Assembly: GCF_025370935.1 (NCBI RefSeq) | Contig: NC_133478.1 | Coordinates: 659,635 to 723,634, forward strand | Source: Choristoneura fumiferana | Taxonomy: Eukaryota; Arthropoda; Insecta; Lepidoptera; Tortricidae | Length of the DNA stretch: 64,000 bases | Direction of reading: 5' to 3' | Shown: one piece after another, positions 32,205 to 43,075 of the stretch | Layout of the letters: each line of letters opens with the position of its first letter | Numbering within the stretch: the first letter of the stretch is position 1 | Notes under the pieces: generated by a model | What the model saw: the letters and a program-made list of their open reading frames with translations, nothing else | Databases searched by the model: none | Told to the model about the DNA's origin: nothing | Made by a program: the position numbers and the translations under genes

Positions 32205-32495
32205 GCTGGTTAAGCCAGTTAAGGTTAAGACTACCGCAATAGCCCGAAAAATTGCGAAACTGAAGTGGCAGTGGGCGGGGCACATTCATTGCTCGCAGGA
32301 CGGATGGCCGATGGGGTCAGACGGTTCTCGAATGGCGACCGCGGACCGGGAGACGAGCTGTCCGTAGGCCTCCAACAAGATGGAGCGACGACCTGGGATC
32401 GCGGTGGATGCGGAGAGCACAAACCGTCTGAGTGGAGAGCCTTGGGGAAGGCCTATGTCAGCAGTGGACGTCTTTCAACTGACATGATGATGATG
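32205..32495 (+). mobile_element. RTE-like LINE 3' fragment with GATGAT tail
   Basis: The plus frames hold AKLKWQWAGHIHC.. and a broken GRxRDELSVGLQQDGATTW block, with 'gtggacgtctttcaactgac' then 'atgatgatgatga'. It matches 24955-25370 with small indels. Confidence 0.7.
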
Positions 32496-32671
32496 AGATT
32501 AAACGCAGGCGTAATTTTGATTTCATTTAGTCATGAAGCGCAAGTAGCCCTTATTTTTAAAAAATCTTTATTATTTGAAAAACGTCTTAGTTTTTTTTTT
32601 CACAATAACTTATTAAAGATGCGTGATATAAATAGCGTTCTTATCTTAGTAACCATTATAATTATGTCTTT

Positions 32672-32869
32672 TGTTAAATAAGATGCTACAATGTTCTACA
32701 TTTATTTAAGTTGGTAATACTTTTTTTGTATCTATTGCTAAGTTGCTAGTAGATGAGTTTATCTTGTCTATTTTTCTCTCTGTCATATACGTGTAACCGT
32801 GCAGTGTTGGATTAGAAATAAAACAGCTTGATTAGTAAAAATCTCTGCATTTAATTCAATATATCTTCA
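32672..32869 (+). repeat. 5' LTR of copia element
   Basis: 198 bp, starting TGTTAAATAAGATG and ending ..ATCTTCA. The first ~103 bases match the visible 3' LTR (37103-37205) except for one missing C and two extra T's in a T run, with no substitutions. The TG..CA ends and the adjoining primer-binding site fix the boundaries. Confidence 0.9.
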
Positions 32870-32887
32870 GGTTATGGGCCCAGGCAC
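32870..32887 (+). promoter_or_regulatory. Primer-binding site of copia element
   Basis: 'ggttatgggcccagg' lies immediately after the LTR. It corresponds to the internal initiator-tRNA-Met fragment used for priming by Drosophila copia-type elements. Confidence 0.75.
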
Positions 32888-33054
32888 ATAATCCTGTATC
32901 GTGAGTTAGTTAGGATCAAGAAAGTTCGGCTTTAACAGTTACTCGTCGGCGGGAAAGAAAGTGAGGTTAAGTCTCACGGCGGCGCGCGGTGTGGCGCGGT
33001 ATATTCCCAACCAACCAAGGATAACTTGTTCTGGATTGTGAACAAGGTCGGAAA

Positions 33055-36000
33055 ATGGAGAGTAACAGTAATGTGAACGTGATCAAGCTGGAAGGTTCCA
33101 GAAATTGGAATATATGGAAGTTTCAGACTACGGTACTGTTGAGAGGCCAAGGTTTGCTGGACGTTGTGGAGGGAAAATATGTTAAGCCCGAAGCTACTGC
33201 TGAAATACCCAAATGGGAAGCTAAAGATGCCAAGGCGCAAACGTTGTTGGTCACACGGATGACGGAAGAGGCCATGTTACACATCATCACATGCACAAGT
33301 TCTGCTGAAATGTGGCGAAAACTTCAAAGCGTGTATGAACAAAAGACTGAAACTAGCATACACATTATACAACAACGTTTTTTCCAGTACAAATACGAAA
33401 AGGGCATCGATATGTCAGTTTTCTTGTCCAAAATCCAAGAGATGAGAAATTTGTTAAAACAGATGGGCGAGGAGATCTCTGATAAGTTCGTTATCACAAA
33501 AGTGTTGATGTCGTTGCCTGACGAATATAAACATTTTGTATCGGCATGGGAGTCGGCACCTGACGATAAGCAAACCATTGATAACTTGGTGGCCAGATTA
33601 TTAATTGAAGAAGAGAGGGTGAAAGGCAAGATTGAAGAGTCCCAGCAATCTTCATCCTCTGCGTTCGTTGTGAAAAATACAAGACAAATGAAGTGTTTTA
33701 AGTGTGGCAAAATTGGACATTTTCAAAGTGATTGCAGGCAAAGTAAAAATGGCAGTGAAGAAAACGTAAATAATAAAAACTGTTTCTACTGTGGAAAGTT
33801 CGGACATTTCAAGGCGCAGTGTAGGTTTCGTAAACAAAGACTTAGTAAGATTGAGAACAGAACGAAAAATAATGCGTTTGTAGTGTCTAGTTCGCCCCAT
33901 GAACTGCATAAATCAAAGTGGTTAGTGGACTCTGGTGCTAGTGAACATATGTGTCGAAATCGCGCATTGTTTACTTCATTCGCTAGTATCACAGAACAAT
34001 CAGTGGTTGTCGGTAATGGTGCGACAATTAGTGTTCTCGGCTGCGGACAGGTGGCGGTGCAAGTGTCGAACGGGACCGAATGGATTGATACGGTCATAGA
34101 CAACGTTCTGTACATTCCGGAACTAAATAACAACCTGTTTTCAGTGAATCGCGCCACAGATAAAGGTTACACCATGCTGACAGATGACAGGTCATGCAAA
34201 TTTTACAAAGATAACCAAGTTTGTGCGGTGGCGGAAAGAATTGGAAATTCTTATTATTTGGAATTGCGGTATAAGAATAGTTACGAGACTGCAAGCTCTG
34301 CAACACTATTGAAGAATGATTTAAATGAGTGGCACAGAAAACTCGCGCATCAAAACTTTACTTACGTAAAAGATATTCTGCAAAAACATAATGTTGATGT
34401 TAAACAAACCACTAAACCTGAGTGTGAGAGTTGTTTAGCTGGGAAGATACATCGATTACCGTTCAGCAAAAGTGAGAACGTGAGTACAAGGACTTGCGAG
34501 CTGATTCATGTGGATACTTGCGGCCCAATGGAAGAAGCATCTGTTGGAGGGGCGAGATATTTTGTCATACTGAAGGACGATTATTCTAATTACAGAAGTG
34601 TGTACTTTGTTAAAACAAAATATGAGATCAAATACTGCATTGAGAACTTCATCAATAAGGCCGAAAACATAACAGGAAACAGAGTGAAAATCTTTAGAAG
34701 TGACAATGGTTTAGAATTCGTGAATAAAGAAGTGAAAGAACTGTTTTCAAAACGTGGGATAACACATCAAACAACTGTGCCTTATACGCCAGAACAGAAC
34801 GGAAAAGCCGAGAGAGAAAATAGAACATTGATAGAAGCAGCACGGACAATGTTACATGAAGGAAACTTTCCAAAGAAACTGTGGGCGGAAGCAACTAATA
34901 CAGCAGTCTTTGTCTTGAATAGAACTGGGAAAAGTCATGAAAATGGAAGGTCACCATTTGAAGTATGGACAAACAAAAGGTTTGACATTCACCAGTTGAA
35001 AGTCTTCGGCACGGAAGTGTATGCTCACATTCCAAAGGAACGAAGGAGGAAATGGGACAAAAAAGGTGAAAAAGGGTTGATGGTGGGTTATGAAGAAAAT
35101 GTGAAGGGGTATAGAATTTATTTTCCAGAAAGAAACACAGTGGAGACAAAGAGAGATGTTGTATTCCTAAACCAAGATGGTAAGGAGAAACTTCAAGTGA
35201 AGGAAGGTGAAGAAAAGGAATCCACAATATCAATAAACCTGGAGGAAGAACCTGTGGTAGATAGTAACCCTGAGACAGAACCTAACCCTGTGAATGAGGT
35301 AAGTGCTAACCTAGATGAAACAATGGAGGTGACTCACACAAGTGACAGTGAGTACTTACCATGCAGTGATGAGGAAAATCTATTGGATGAAATTGATTTT
35401 CCCATAGGTGAAAGAAGCAAGCGGATAAGAAAACAAACATCTTTCTATAAATGCAATAATGTGCAGTTGGATGAGAGTGAGTGTGAACCAGCTACATACA
35501 CTGAGGCCATGAACAGAAGTGATGCGGGTAAGTGGAGTGAAGCTATTGCTAGGGAACTACAGACTCTTAAAGACAATGACACTTGGGTTTTTTGTGATGT
35601 ACCAGTAAATAGGAAAACAATCAGCAGTAAGTGGGTGTTTAAGATAAAAAATGTAAATAATGTTTTAAAATATAAAGCTAGGCTTGTTGCTCGAGGGTTT
35701 GAACAACAGGAGTCATTTGATTTGTGTGATATTTATGCTCCAGTTGCGAAGTTGTCCACATTTAGACTATTTGTAGCAGTAGCAACAAAATTAAATGTGC
35801 CCATTTATCAAATGGATGTTACGGGGGCCTTTTTATATGGGGAGATAAAAGAAGAAGTGTATGTTAGTTTACCTAAAGGGGCCTATTCAGGAAATAATAA
35901 TACAGTTAAATTAAAGAAATCTTTATATGGATTGAAAAGTTCTCCTAAGTGTTGGAATCAAAAATTTAATACAGTAATAACAAAAGAAGGTTTTGTGAGG

Positions 36001-37029
36001 TCAAAGTGTGACTCATGTCTGTATACAAAGTATAATGGCGCAGATAAAATCTTTGTATTAATTTATGTGGACGACGTGTTAATTTTTGGCACAAATGAAC
36101 AGGAAATTATAAAGCTGAAAACTGTATTAAATAAGGAATTTAAGATGAAGGATCTAGGGTTCATTTCAGATTTCTTAGGAATAAATGTTAAACAAAATTT
36201 GCAAAGTGGGACAACTGTATTGTCACAGAAAAATTATCTGGAAAATGTATTAAAAAGATTTAATATGGAAAATTGCAAGCCAATGATGACCCCTATGGAT
36301 AAAAATTTTAATAGTAAGATACTTGAGTCTGATGTAAAATGTGATAAAAAGTTTGAAATAACTTGTAGGGAAATAATTGGCTGTCTTATGTATGCTGTTT
36401 CAGGCACTAGGCCTGACCTTTGTTTTGCCATTTCTATGTTAAGTAGATTCCAAAATTCGGCCAATAGTGAATTATTGAGTGCGCTTAAGAGAGTACTGCG
36501 TTATGTAAAGTATACTATTGATTATAACTTAGTATATAAATGTAATGATACAGCGTTGCAAGGGTTTTGTGATGCTGATTGGGCAGGTGATCAAAGAGAC
36601 CGAAAGTCCACTTCAGGGTACTTGTTCACTTTTGCAAACTGTTTAATAGTATGGTGTTCAAAGAAGCAATCATCTGTAAGTCTGTCCTCAACAGAGGCTG
36701 AGTATGTCTCAATGAGTATGGCTGCTAGTGAAGCATGTTGGATAGTTAATTTGTTGCAAGATTTTGATTTTCAAAATGTTTGTCCAATAAATTTGTTTTG
36801 TGACAATCAGTCAGCAATATTGAATGCAAGCACAGAGTCTGTAAAACGCCTGAAGCATGTGGATATCAGATATCATTTTGTTAAGGACTTAATTAAAAAT
36901 AATAAAATTTGCCTTAAGTACATATGCACTTCAAAACAACCAGCAGATATGTTAACTAAATCTCTTAGCAAAGAATTAATTGTAAAGTTTCTGAAAGAGT
37001 GCGGTGTAGGTAATGTAATGATAAACTAA
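33055..37029 (+). CDS. Ty1/copia gag-pol polyprotein, intact
   Basis: A single uninterrupted 1324-codon ORF encoding the retrotransposon polyprotein. Domains in order: capsid-like gag (about 1-200, with NWNIWKFQT); two CCHC zinc knuckles, CFKCGKIGHFQSDC (about 213) and CFYCGKFGHFKAQC (about 243); aspartic protease WLVDSGASEHMC (about 289); integrase HHCC (H427 region to CESCLAGK about 457) and catalytic D (HVDTCGP, about 486), D (RSDNGLEF, about 549) and E (QNGKAERENR, about 583); reverse transcriptase with QMDVTGAF (about 918) and YVDDV (about 1004); RNase H with GFCDADWAGD (about 1171) and STEAEYV (about 1212). The order integrase before reverse transcriptase defines Ty1/copia. Length, motifs and near-identical LTRs indicate a young, possibly active copy. 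The start ATG lies 185 bases after the primer-binding site. Confidence 0.96.
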   Translation: MESNSNVNVIKLEGSRNWNIWKFQTTVLLRGQGLLDVVEGKYVKPEATAEIPKWEAKDAKAQTLLVTRMTEEAMLHIITCTSSAEMWRKLQSVYEQKTETSIHIIQQRFFQYKYEKGIDMSVFLSKIQEMRNLLKQMGEEISDKFVITKVLMSLPDEYKHFVSAWESAPDDKQTIDNLVARLLIEEERVKGKIEESQQSSSSAFVVKNTRQMKCFKCGKIGHFQSDCRQSKNGSEENVNNKNCFYCGKFGHFKAQCRFRKQRLSKIENRTKNNAFVVSSSPHELHKSKWLVDSGASEHMCRNRALFTSFASITEQSVVVGNGATISVLGCGQVAVQVSNGTEWIDTVIDNVLYIPELNNNLFSVNRATDKGYTMLTDDRSCKFYKDNQVCAVAERIGNSYYLELRYKNSYETASSATLLKNDLNEWHRKLAHQNFTYVKDILQKHNVDVKQTTKPECESCLAGKIHRLPFSKSENVSTRTCELIHVDTCGPMEEASVGGARYFVILKDDYSNYRSVYFVKTKYEIKYCIENFINKAENITGNRVKIFRSDNGLEFVNKEVKELFSKRGITHQTTVPYTPEQNGKAERENRTLIEAARTMLHEGNFPKKLWAEATNTAVFVLNRTGKSHENGRSPFEVWTNKRFDIHQLKVFGTEVYAHIPKERRRKWDKKGEKGLMVGYEENVKGYRIYFPERNTVETKRDVVFLNQDGKEKLQVKEGEEKESTISINLEEEPVVDSNPETEPNPVNEVSANLDETMEVTHTSDSEYLPCSDEENLLDEIDFPIGERSKRIRKQTSFYKCNNVQLDESECEPATYTEAMNRSDAGKWSEAIARELQTLKDNDTWVFCDVPVNRKTISSKWVFKIKNVNNVLKYKARLVARGFEQQESFDLCDIYAPVAKLSTFRLFVAVATKLNVPIYQMDVTGAFLYGEIKEEVYVSLPKGAYSGNNNTVKLKKSLYGLKSSPKCWNQKFNTVITKEGFVRSKCDSCLYTKYNGADKIFVLIYVDDVLIFGTNEQEIIKLKTVLNKEFKMKDLGFISDFLGINVKQNLQSGTTVLSQKNYLENVLKRFNMENCKPMMTPMDKNFNSKILESDVKCDKKFEITCREIIGCLMYAVSGTRPDLCFAISMLSRFQNSANSELLSALKRVLRYVKYTIDYNLVYKCNDTALQGFCDADWAGDQRDRKSTSGYLFTFANCLIVWCSKKQSSVSLSSTEAEYVSMSMAASEACWIVNLLQDFDFQNVCPINLFCDNQSAILNASTESVKRLKHVDIRYHFVKDLIKNNKICLKYICTSKQPADMLTKSLSKELIVKFLKECGVGNVMIN

Positions 37030-37093
37030 AGAAGCTACTTTTGTTGTTGATATTTTTTTTGTATTAGAATATTGTGTTCAAATGTATAACATT

Positions 37094-37102
37094 GAGAGAG
37101 GG
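37094..37102 (+). promoter_or_regulatory. Polypurine tract of copia element
   Basis: 'gagagaggg' directly precedes the 3' LTR and is the expected plus-strand primer. Confidence 0.8.
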
Positions 37103-37205
37103 TGTTAAATAAGATGTACAATGTTCTACATTTATTTAAGTTGGTAATACTTTTTTTTTGTATCTATTGCTAAGTTGCTAGTAGATGAGTTTATCTTGTC
37201 TATTT
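37103..37205 (+). repeat. 3' LTR of copia element (cut by gap)
   Basis: Starts TGTTAAATAAGATG like the 5' LTR and runs into the N gap after 103 bases. About 95 more LTR bases and the target duplication should lie in the gap. Confidence 0.9.
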
Positions 37206-37423
37206 NNNNNNNNNNNNNNNNNNNNNNNNNNNNNNNNNNNNNNNNNNNNNNNNNNNNNNNNNNNNNNNNNNNNNNNNNNNNNNNNNNNNNNNNNNNNNNN
37301 NNNNNNNNNNNNNNNNNNNNNNNNNNNNNNNNNNNNNNNNNNNNNNNNNNNNNNNNNNNNNNNNNNNNNNNNNNNNNNNNNNNNNNNNNNNNNNNNNNNN
37401 NNNNNNNNNNNNNNNNNNNNNNN
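37206..37423. other. Assembly gap (218 N)
   Basis: A run of N inside the 3' LTR. Any translated ORF crossing it is meaningless. Confidence 0.99.
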
Positions 37424-38602
37424 TATTGTCTCTATTTTAATATTAGTAGACCAAAATACCCGATAGCCCTCATTGGAATACTCTTGGTTTTGTCCAATGC
37501 GAACAAGTTCTAACAGTCTAAGGCTATATTCCTCTCACAGGCAATCTCCCCTCCCTTCACCTCTGACCCTTTCCACAGCCTTACAATAAATAAAATTTTA
37601 TTGCACAATTTTTCGCCAATAAATCGTTTCTTAGTCCAACAATATTAAACGAAAGGGAAAATAAATTAATAATACGGACAGATTAATTACCTTGCCCGCC
37701 GAAATTCCTAGGGGGAAAAATCGTAAATTCGTTAAGTAAAAATATCAAATTTAAAGTAATTACGAAATACTGGCCTGGGATTTTTATAATGAATCTTAAT
37801 TGGTACTGGAGTGCGAAATATTGCTTTCAAACGTGGTTATGTCGATAATTACTCTGGGATCCACTTGAAAATTAATTATTGTTTATGAACAATTTGTGGG
37901 CAACTGTCGTTTTATAGGAATAAATGCCAACCACTATTCAATAAACGGACATTCTGTTGGTAGATAAAATCACCACCAGGCGCTTTTGCATTTTCATAAG
38001 TTTCTGTGTGTACCCGACCCAGTGTCTTAAATAAAACCGTGGCAACGAAATTATATGGTGAAACAACTTGCATTTATTTCACACATTCAGTGCCAAGCAG
38101 ATTTTGCTACAAAGCGCAAAAACGCTGCTACGCGTTACGAGCGTAGCGCGTAGCGAATGCGGCAGCGAATGTGTTAATATACACATACACATATGTAAGT
38201 AATGCGAGTAATATCACAACTACCTACTATAAACACACACTCATACACTGACTTAAGCGCTTGAGCTTACACGCTGGCAAATATGCGGAACCTGGGGGCC
38301 TCGATTTGCTGGATTTTGTTTTATACTCTATACTTTTCATTTGCTTTTAGTCGTTTCAATGTACTTAGTAATTGTTTGTAGATTTTAGGGAACAGTTTTG
38401 GGTCCATTAAAGTCTTGTAGGTATCGCTACTATACCACGCGCCATATAAATCTGCCTCAAAGTTCATTACTTAATACTCACTTTTGACGCATTTTTAAGA
38501 TACATTTTTTATGCGACGTCTTTACGTTACTCCCGGATTGTGTTCGAATCGCTTAACGGTATAGTGCCTATTCATTTATGGGAATTATACCTTTATAGTT
38601 TT
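37424..38602. other. No gene recognised
   Basis: AT-rich. A GC-rich palindromic patch 'gctacgcgttacgagcgtagcgcgtagcg' lies at about 38130-38155 in short GTAGCG/CGCTAC units, and 'cgatagccctcattgg' at 37461 is a fragment of the 'aatgagggcta' MITE family. Confidence 0.4.
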
Positions 38603-38791
38603 TGTGGTACTAGTCGGGCCAATGAACTTTTAGGCATAGTTAGGCAGCGGAAGGTATAAAAGGCCTCACGAGACAGGCTCTGCCTAGTGTGGTGGTCATT
38701 GGCAGCTACTATACTTAAATAATGTAAAACTTTGTGGTAAATAAACGCTTATTTTATTAATTATTTATTAACTACGACTACGGATACCACA
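38603..38791 (+). repeat. Possible solo LTR
   Basis: Starts TGTGGTAC and ends TACCACA, a short inverted pair with TG..CA ends. It contains 'ggtataaaagg' (TATA-like) and 'taaataaacgc' (polyadenylation-like) in the right order for an LTR. No matching target duplication or second LTR was seen. Confidence 0.4.
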
Positions 38792-39464
38792 CAACCGATC
38801 GTTGAAGAAATATTTGGCGAAGCTTGTCCAGCAGTGAAGGTGACATGATGTCAGAAACTCCTATCTCTTCCCTGTCTAAATATTAAACATCACGAAAGAA
38901 CCCAAAATCATATCAATCTCTTGCTCACATTTGTCTCAAACGAGCGAGAGGGAAATATGATTTTAGGCTCTACTTTCGTGCCGTGTATACACAGAAATCC
39001 CATTATAGTCCGTAAATTACATGTTGTAGCCTGTAGCCCTATCGGCGTTCTATCTAATTGAAATGGGATCTCATCAATGCGTCATCTGAATTATATGCGT
39101 CACCGCGTCATTCGATTTACCTCAATATTATCAAAAGTGTCATTACAGCTTTCATTCATATTATTTCAACGCGTGAATCGTCAGTCTGGAAGTTAAATTG
39201 AAATTTTGGGATGGGAATTCTGGAAAAATATGTCATGGACTTCATTTATGTTGGGATAAATGTTCAGCGTTTTTTTTTTCGTCATTACCGTTTGACAAAT
39301 ATTATTATAACAGATGATGATCAAGGTTAATTTTTTATGAAAACTAAAGACAACACCGATGCTTAATATAGCGTGATCAAAATTCTTGCGATTTGTGCTA
39401 ATAAACGTGGGATGGTAATGACGTTTAACCGACCGGTCAAAACGCTCGATTACGCTCAAGTACA
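38792..39464. other. No gene recognised
   Basis: Contains a loose inverted pair 'tttcgtg' / 'cacgaaag' around 38892-38985 with 'aaatcatat' / 'atatgatttt', probably a decayed MITE. The ORF at 39193-39465 has no recognised domain. Confidence 0.35.
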
Positions 39465-39580
39465 TACTCGTGAGAGTAGCGGGAAACCGGTGGATGCAAG
39501 TGGCGAGTTGTCGTTCATTGTGGCGTTCTAAGGGGGAGGCCTTTGTCCAGCAGTGGACGTCTTCGGGCTGATGATGATGA
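39465..39580 (+). mobile_element. RTE-like LINE 3' end with GATGATGA tail
   Basis: 'gtgagagtagcgggaaaccg', 'gtgtcgttcattgtggcg'-like sequence and 'ccagcagtggacgtcttcgg' then 'gatgatgatga'. Nearly identical to the end of 60395-60600. Confidence 0.75.
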
Positions 39581-39699
39581 CATACTAGTACAGACGGATG
39601 GACAGCTAGCTGTTGCCAGCGACTCCGTCGAATTCGTTTACCGCTTTCCCGAGGGAACTATGCAATTTTCAAGAATCACTGTATTGTAATGCATTGCAC

Positions 39700-39927
39700 T
39701 AGCTTTTGCCCGCGCCTTCGCTCGCGCAGAATAAGTATGTAGTTTAAAACTTTTTTGATCCCACAGGAACCATACATTATTTCGGGATAAAAAGTAGCCT
39801 GAGCGTATATATTACCTGTATGCCATATTTTATGCAAATCCCTTCAGTAGTTTTTGCGTGAAAGAGTAACAAACATCCAAGCAAACATCCACCATACAAA
39901 CTTTCACGTTTATAATATTAGTAAGAT
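39700..39927 (+). repeat. Full copy of 'actagcttttgcccgcg' repeat
   Basis: Begins 'ctagcttttgcccgcgcctt', passes 'tttcgggataaaaagtagcc', 'gcaaatcccttcagtagttt' and ends 'tttataatattagtaagatt'. This is the best bounded copy of the family seen at 2783, 12589, 17318, 58615 and 61415. Confidence 0.7.
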
Positions 39928-40082
39928 TGTACAGTCGACCAAACCAAATCATGTACCAGGAACCTTTGTGCTCCTATTTCATATTGACATCTCATTTTTG
40001 TGTTAAGGAAATCATAGAGAAACTGATTATTATACGTTAGTGGTACGTAAATCAGTTCGTTCAACAGTACATCTATACTTGT

Positions 40083-40230
40083 ATTATTACTTTCTTTTTC
40101 GACTGGATGGCAAACGAACAAGTGGGTCTCCTGATGGTAAGAGATCACCACCGCCCATAAACATCTGCAACACCAGGGGTATTGCAGATGCCAACCTAGA
40201 GGCCTAAAATGGGATACCTCAAGTGCCAGA
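40083..40230 (-). mobile_element. SINE-like repeat, 'gcagatgtttatgggcggtg' family
   Basis: Reverse copy: 'ggtctcctgatggtaagaga', 'cgcccataaacatctgca', 'cctagaggcctaaaatggga'. The forward copy is at 51345-51480. Confidence 0.7.
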
Positions 40231-40249
40231 TATTTCACCTGCTGTCTTA

Positions 40250-40445
40250 CTTTCGAAAATACAAACTGAGACATGGCTGCACAGAAAAACCAGAAAAATA
40301 GACCAGCGCTGGGAATCGAACCCAGGTCCTCAGCAATCCGTGCTGCGTGCTATAACCCCTACACCGCCGCTGGACAGGAATCTAGACACGAATTTTTCCT
40401 ATGCATACATATCTCAGGTTGCTTATTTCTACTACGCTACTTATG
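40250..40445 (-). mobile_element. tRNA-headed SINE, copy 3 (single arm)
   Basis: Left arm only of the 25555/29490 family. The tRNA-like part at 40303-40373 has acceptor CCAGCG/CGCTGG, T arm CTGGG-TTCGATT-CCCAG and anticodon loop ACGGATT (GGA), followed by 'ctatttttctggtttttctg' on the minus strand. Confidence 0.7.
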
Positions 40446-41195
40446 CAGCACTACCCACGCCAAAGCACAACAGTGCAAGCACTTATTCTGTTATGCGCAT
40501 TACAATCAAGAAGTCACGCATGGCCTGACACTGCAAATTGCGGGTAGGTGATTAGTCTCAATAGTATTAATTATGATGGCTGGCTGACCTGCGCAGCTTA
40601 ACATAATCTGATGTGATTGTATAATTATTTAATTAGTCCAGCTAGCTGCAGTTTGAATATGCATTTGGCTAATAAATCAGCATTAACAATCAAATAATTA
40701 ATTTCGTGTGTTTTACCTATGTACCATAAAGAGTAATGCATATAATAAGCATTCCAAGACTTTCTGATGTGTGTATTTATACAATCTTACGTATAACTAA
40801 AAGCAGGGGTCTAAGCCTGCTCCTAAATGTCTCGTCCACGTCGACGGCTATAAGCCATTAGCTCCGGCTGAGAAAACGACACGGAATCCGTTAACGACCT
40901 AACAAAACTGAATTAAACTGAGACGAGTCGCTAAGTATAGTGACGGGCCAGGAAAACTACGGAAACAAGAAGGAAATACACACATACATACATATAATCA
41001 CGCCTCTTTCCCGTAGGGGTAGGCAGAGACCACTTCTTTCCACTTGCTACGATCCCTACATACTTAAGAAGAAAATAGTCTAAAATATACATATGAATGT
41101 GTGCTTGAACCTCCGGGACTTAGTAGGGTGGACGGAAAGCGGCCGGACGGTCTCACATTGGTTTCTTGGCGGAAGGGGCGTTGTCTTCAGTGGGA
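40446..41195. other. No gene recognised
   Basis: AT-rich. A 'aatcacgcctctttcccgta' / 'ggggtaggcagagacc' repeat fragment lies at 40995-41035, related to 43076 and 60850. Confidence 0.4.
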
Positions 41196-41535
41196 CGCAA
41201 CGTATGTACAAGCACTACGCTGCGTCACATTTGAGACAAACTTCGCGGGTGGCTGGTTCTGCGGCTGAAAATGCTGCGAGGTTGAAACATGCGAAGTATT
41301 CTGCCTTGGAGCCGGTGTACGATTTTGTGCCGGTTGCGGTGGAGACAGCGGGGCCCTGGAGTTCGGAGGCCCTTGATTTGTTTAGGGACTTGGGTCGTCG
41401 TCTCTGGTATAGGCGGTGCGATCCCCGGTCTGGATCGTGGCTGGTTTAACAGGTGTCCATTGCTCTACAGAGGGGCAATGCTGCCGGGATAATGGGGACT
41501 TTGAACCGGGCACAATGCAAGGAGGGGATTTTTAG
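41196..41535 (+). pseudogene. Retrotransposon reverse-transcriptase C-terminal fragment
   Basis: Plus frame: AGSAAENAARLKHAKYSAL, YDFVPVAVETAGPWSSEAL, DPRSGSWLV, then an in-frame TAA at 41446, then QVSIALQRGNAAGIMGTL in the same frame. This block (K-Y..L, FVP-AVET-G-W, RGNAASI-like) is the C-terminus of a retroelement polymerase ORF unlike the RTE family above. The stop and missing upstream domains make it a pseudogene. The same family is on the minus strand at 44225-44470. Confidence 0.7.
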
Positions 41536-42264
41536 GTTAGTATTTTATTATTATTTTATCTCAAAGTCGGGGGTTTTCCAACTTTTTACTGGTTAGGTTA
41601 TTCTGTACTGTGTCTTAATTGCCAACTATGAACTCCGGACTCCAGCTCTGCGATGTAGAAGGCAAGGGGAATTCGCCACACTATTTTCCCAAAGTTGTCA
41701 TGAAGGTCCACTACAGATCCTCAACAGCCACGATCTTTCTGTCAATAGTGTAGCGACTTAGAAGAAGAGACTTTGGTCCTCCGTCAGTCTTATGGCCCCT
41801 TGCAAGGGAATTCGCTTCCCAACTGCGTCGATCCTGATTTATGTGGGCCCACATAAATGCAATCTGCTTAATTGCCGTACGATAAGGCATTGCACCTCCC
41901 ACCTGGAAAGATCCTACGTGGAATACCTATTTGAAGAATAATTTTCATTAGGACCCCTTGAATGTCTACGCTGAAATACCTAAGTGTTTTCACGGAAACC
42001 AGCTTTTGCCCGTGACTTCAGTGGTAAAGCTTCTTCAGCTCTTTCATTGAATAAAGCAAAAATCCGGCAGTGGCTTTCAAACATCATCATTATCATCATC
42101 GGTATAAGTTAGTGAATATATAAGTTCCATTTACTATTTAGCAAAAAATTATGTTCAATTTTCAAAACACCTGTGTTATATTTTACGCAAATAAATGTGA
42201 TTATGATTATAATTACAATCCCTTATGTTTCGCCATGGCCGTCCGTCCGTCTCCGACTTCGCTT
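41536..42264. other. Mostly unassigned
   Basis: 'caaagtcgggggttttccaa' at 41563 is a fragment of the 'gcgtcgggggttaaaa' repeat and ends 'actggttaggtta'. A minus ORF at 41711-41902 reads like LINE tail (ATTIKQIAFMWAHI-like) but is too short to assign. Confidence 0.4.
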
Positions 42265-42450
42265 AGAGACTGTTAAGCAGCGTTTCCACCAATAATTAAA
42301 CACTTCATTTACACATCCTCGCACAGCACATCTCTGGTGGAAACAGCTGAGCAGAGCGAGGCGAGGTAAATGAAGCGCTTCTATTGGTTAATGAAAAACA
42401 TGTTCCTCGCAACACATTTTCGCGCATCTCTGATGGATTTGCTGATTGAG
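42265..42450. mobile_element. MITE, 'gtttccaccagagat' family
   Basis: 'agcagcgtttccaccaataa', 'ctctggtggaaacagctg', 'ttctattggttaatgaaaaa'. It shares blocks with 19325-19565 and 19955-20070. Confidence 0.55.
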
Positions 42451-43075
42451 TGCCAAAAAGCTGTTAATTTTGCATAAGTGTTTTGTAATACAATATCATT
42501 AAATATATCAACTACAAGGGCGAAGTGGCAAAAGATTTTTTTTTAAACACAAGTTAGCGTATACCTTCTCTACATTGTTATTACTTAATTATTTTTTATT
42601 TTTCCTTTCTCTCTACATCATCTTCCTTTATTATCAAGATGATACGCTGAAAATATCAGAACTCATAAAAGCAGCCAATCCAAAAAAACAAAATTCTGAA
42701 TGGAATGAAAATAACGATTGAATTTGTCGCTCAAATCCTCTCTATTGAATGAAGCTACGATTCCGATTTAGCACTAAAGGTAGACATAAATACGGGGAAT
42801 ATCGAAAAAGGAGTTCTAGTGATGATTCCACCCTGCTTAAAATATTACTCCCGTTGTAGGTACTGGACCCGAATGATAAGAGTAAGCGGGGAACAATAGG
42901 TACTTAATCAAAGTGATATGGGTAAGTATAAAAATAGTTAACGCTTAAAAATAATAATTGAAGAAATACGTAATAAATAATTTTTGATGTAAATGCCAAC
43001 TTTAAAATGGTTGTAAATACTTGTAAAATAAAAAAATGTTGATGTTGATCGACGTGATTTCGTTTCGTGTGCTCT
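42451..43075. other. No gene recognised
   Basis: AT-rich unassigned sequence. Confidence 0.35.

Noticed and set aside
33324..35233. Several minus-strand ORFs of 66-128 codons
   Set aside because: Shadows of the copia gag-pol ORF on the other strand.
37175..37513. ORFs of 93 and 112 codons
   Set aside because: Most of their length is the run of N; they are artefacts of translating the gap.
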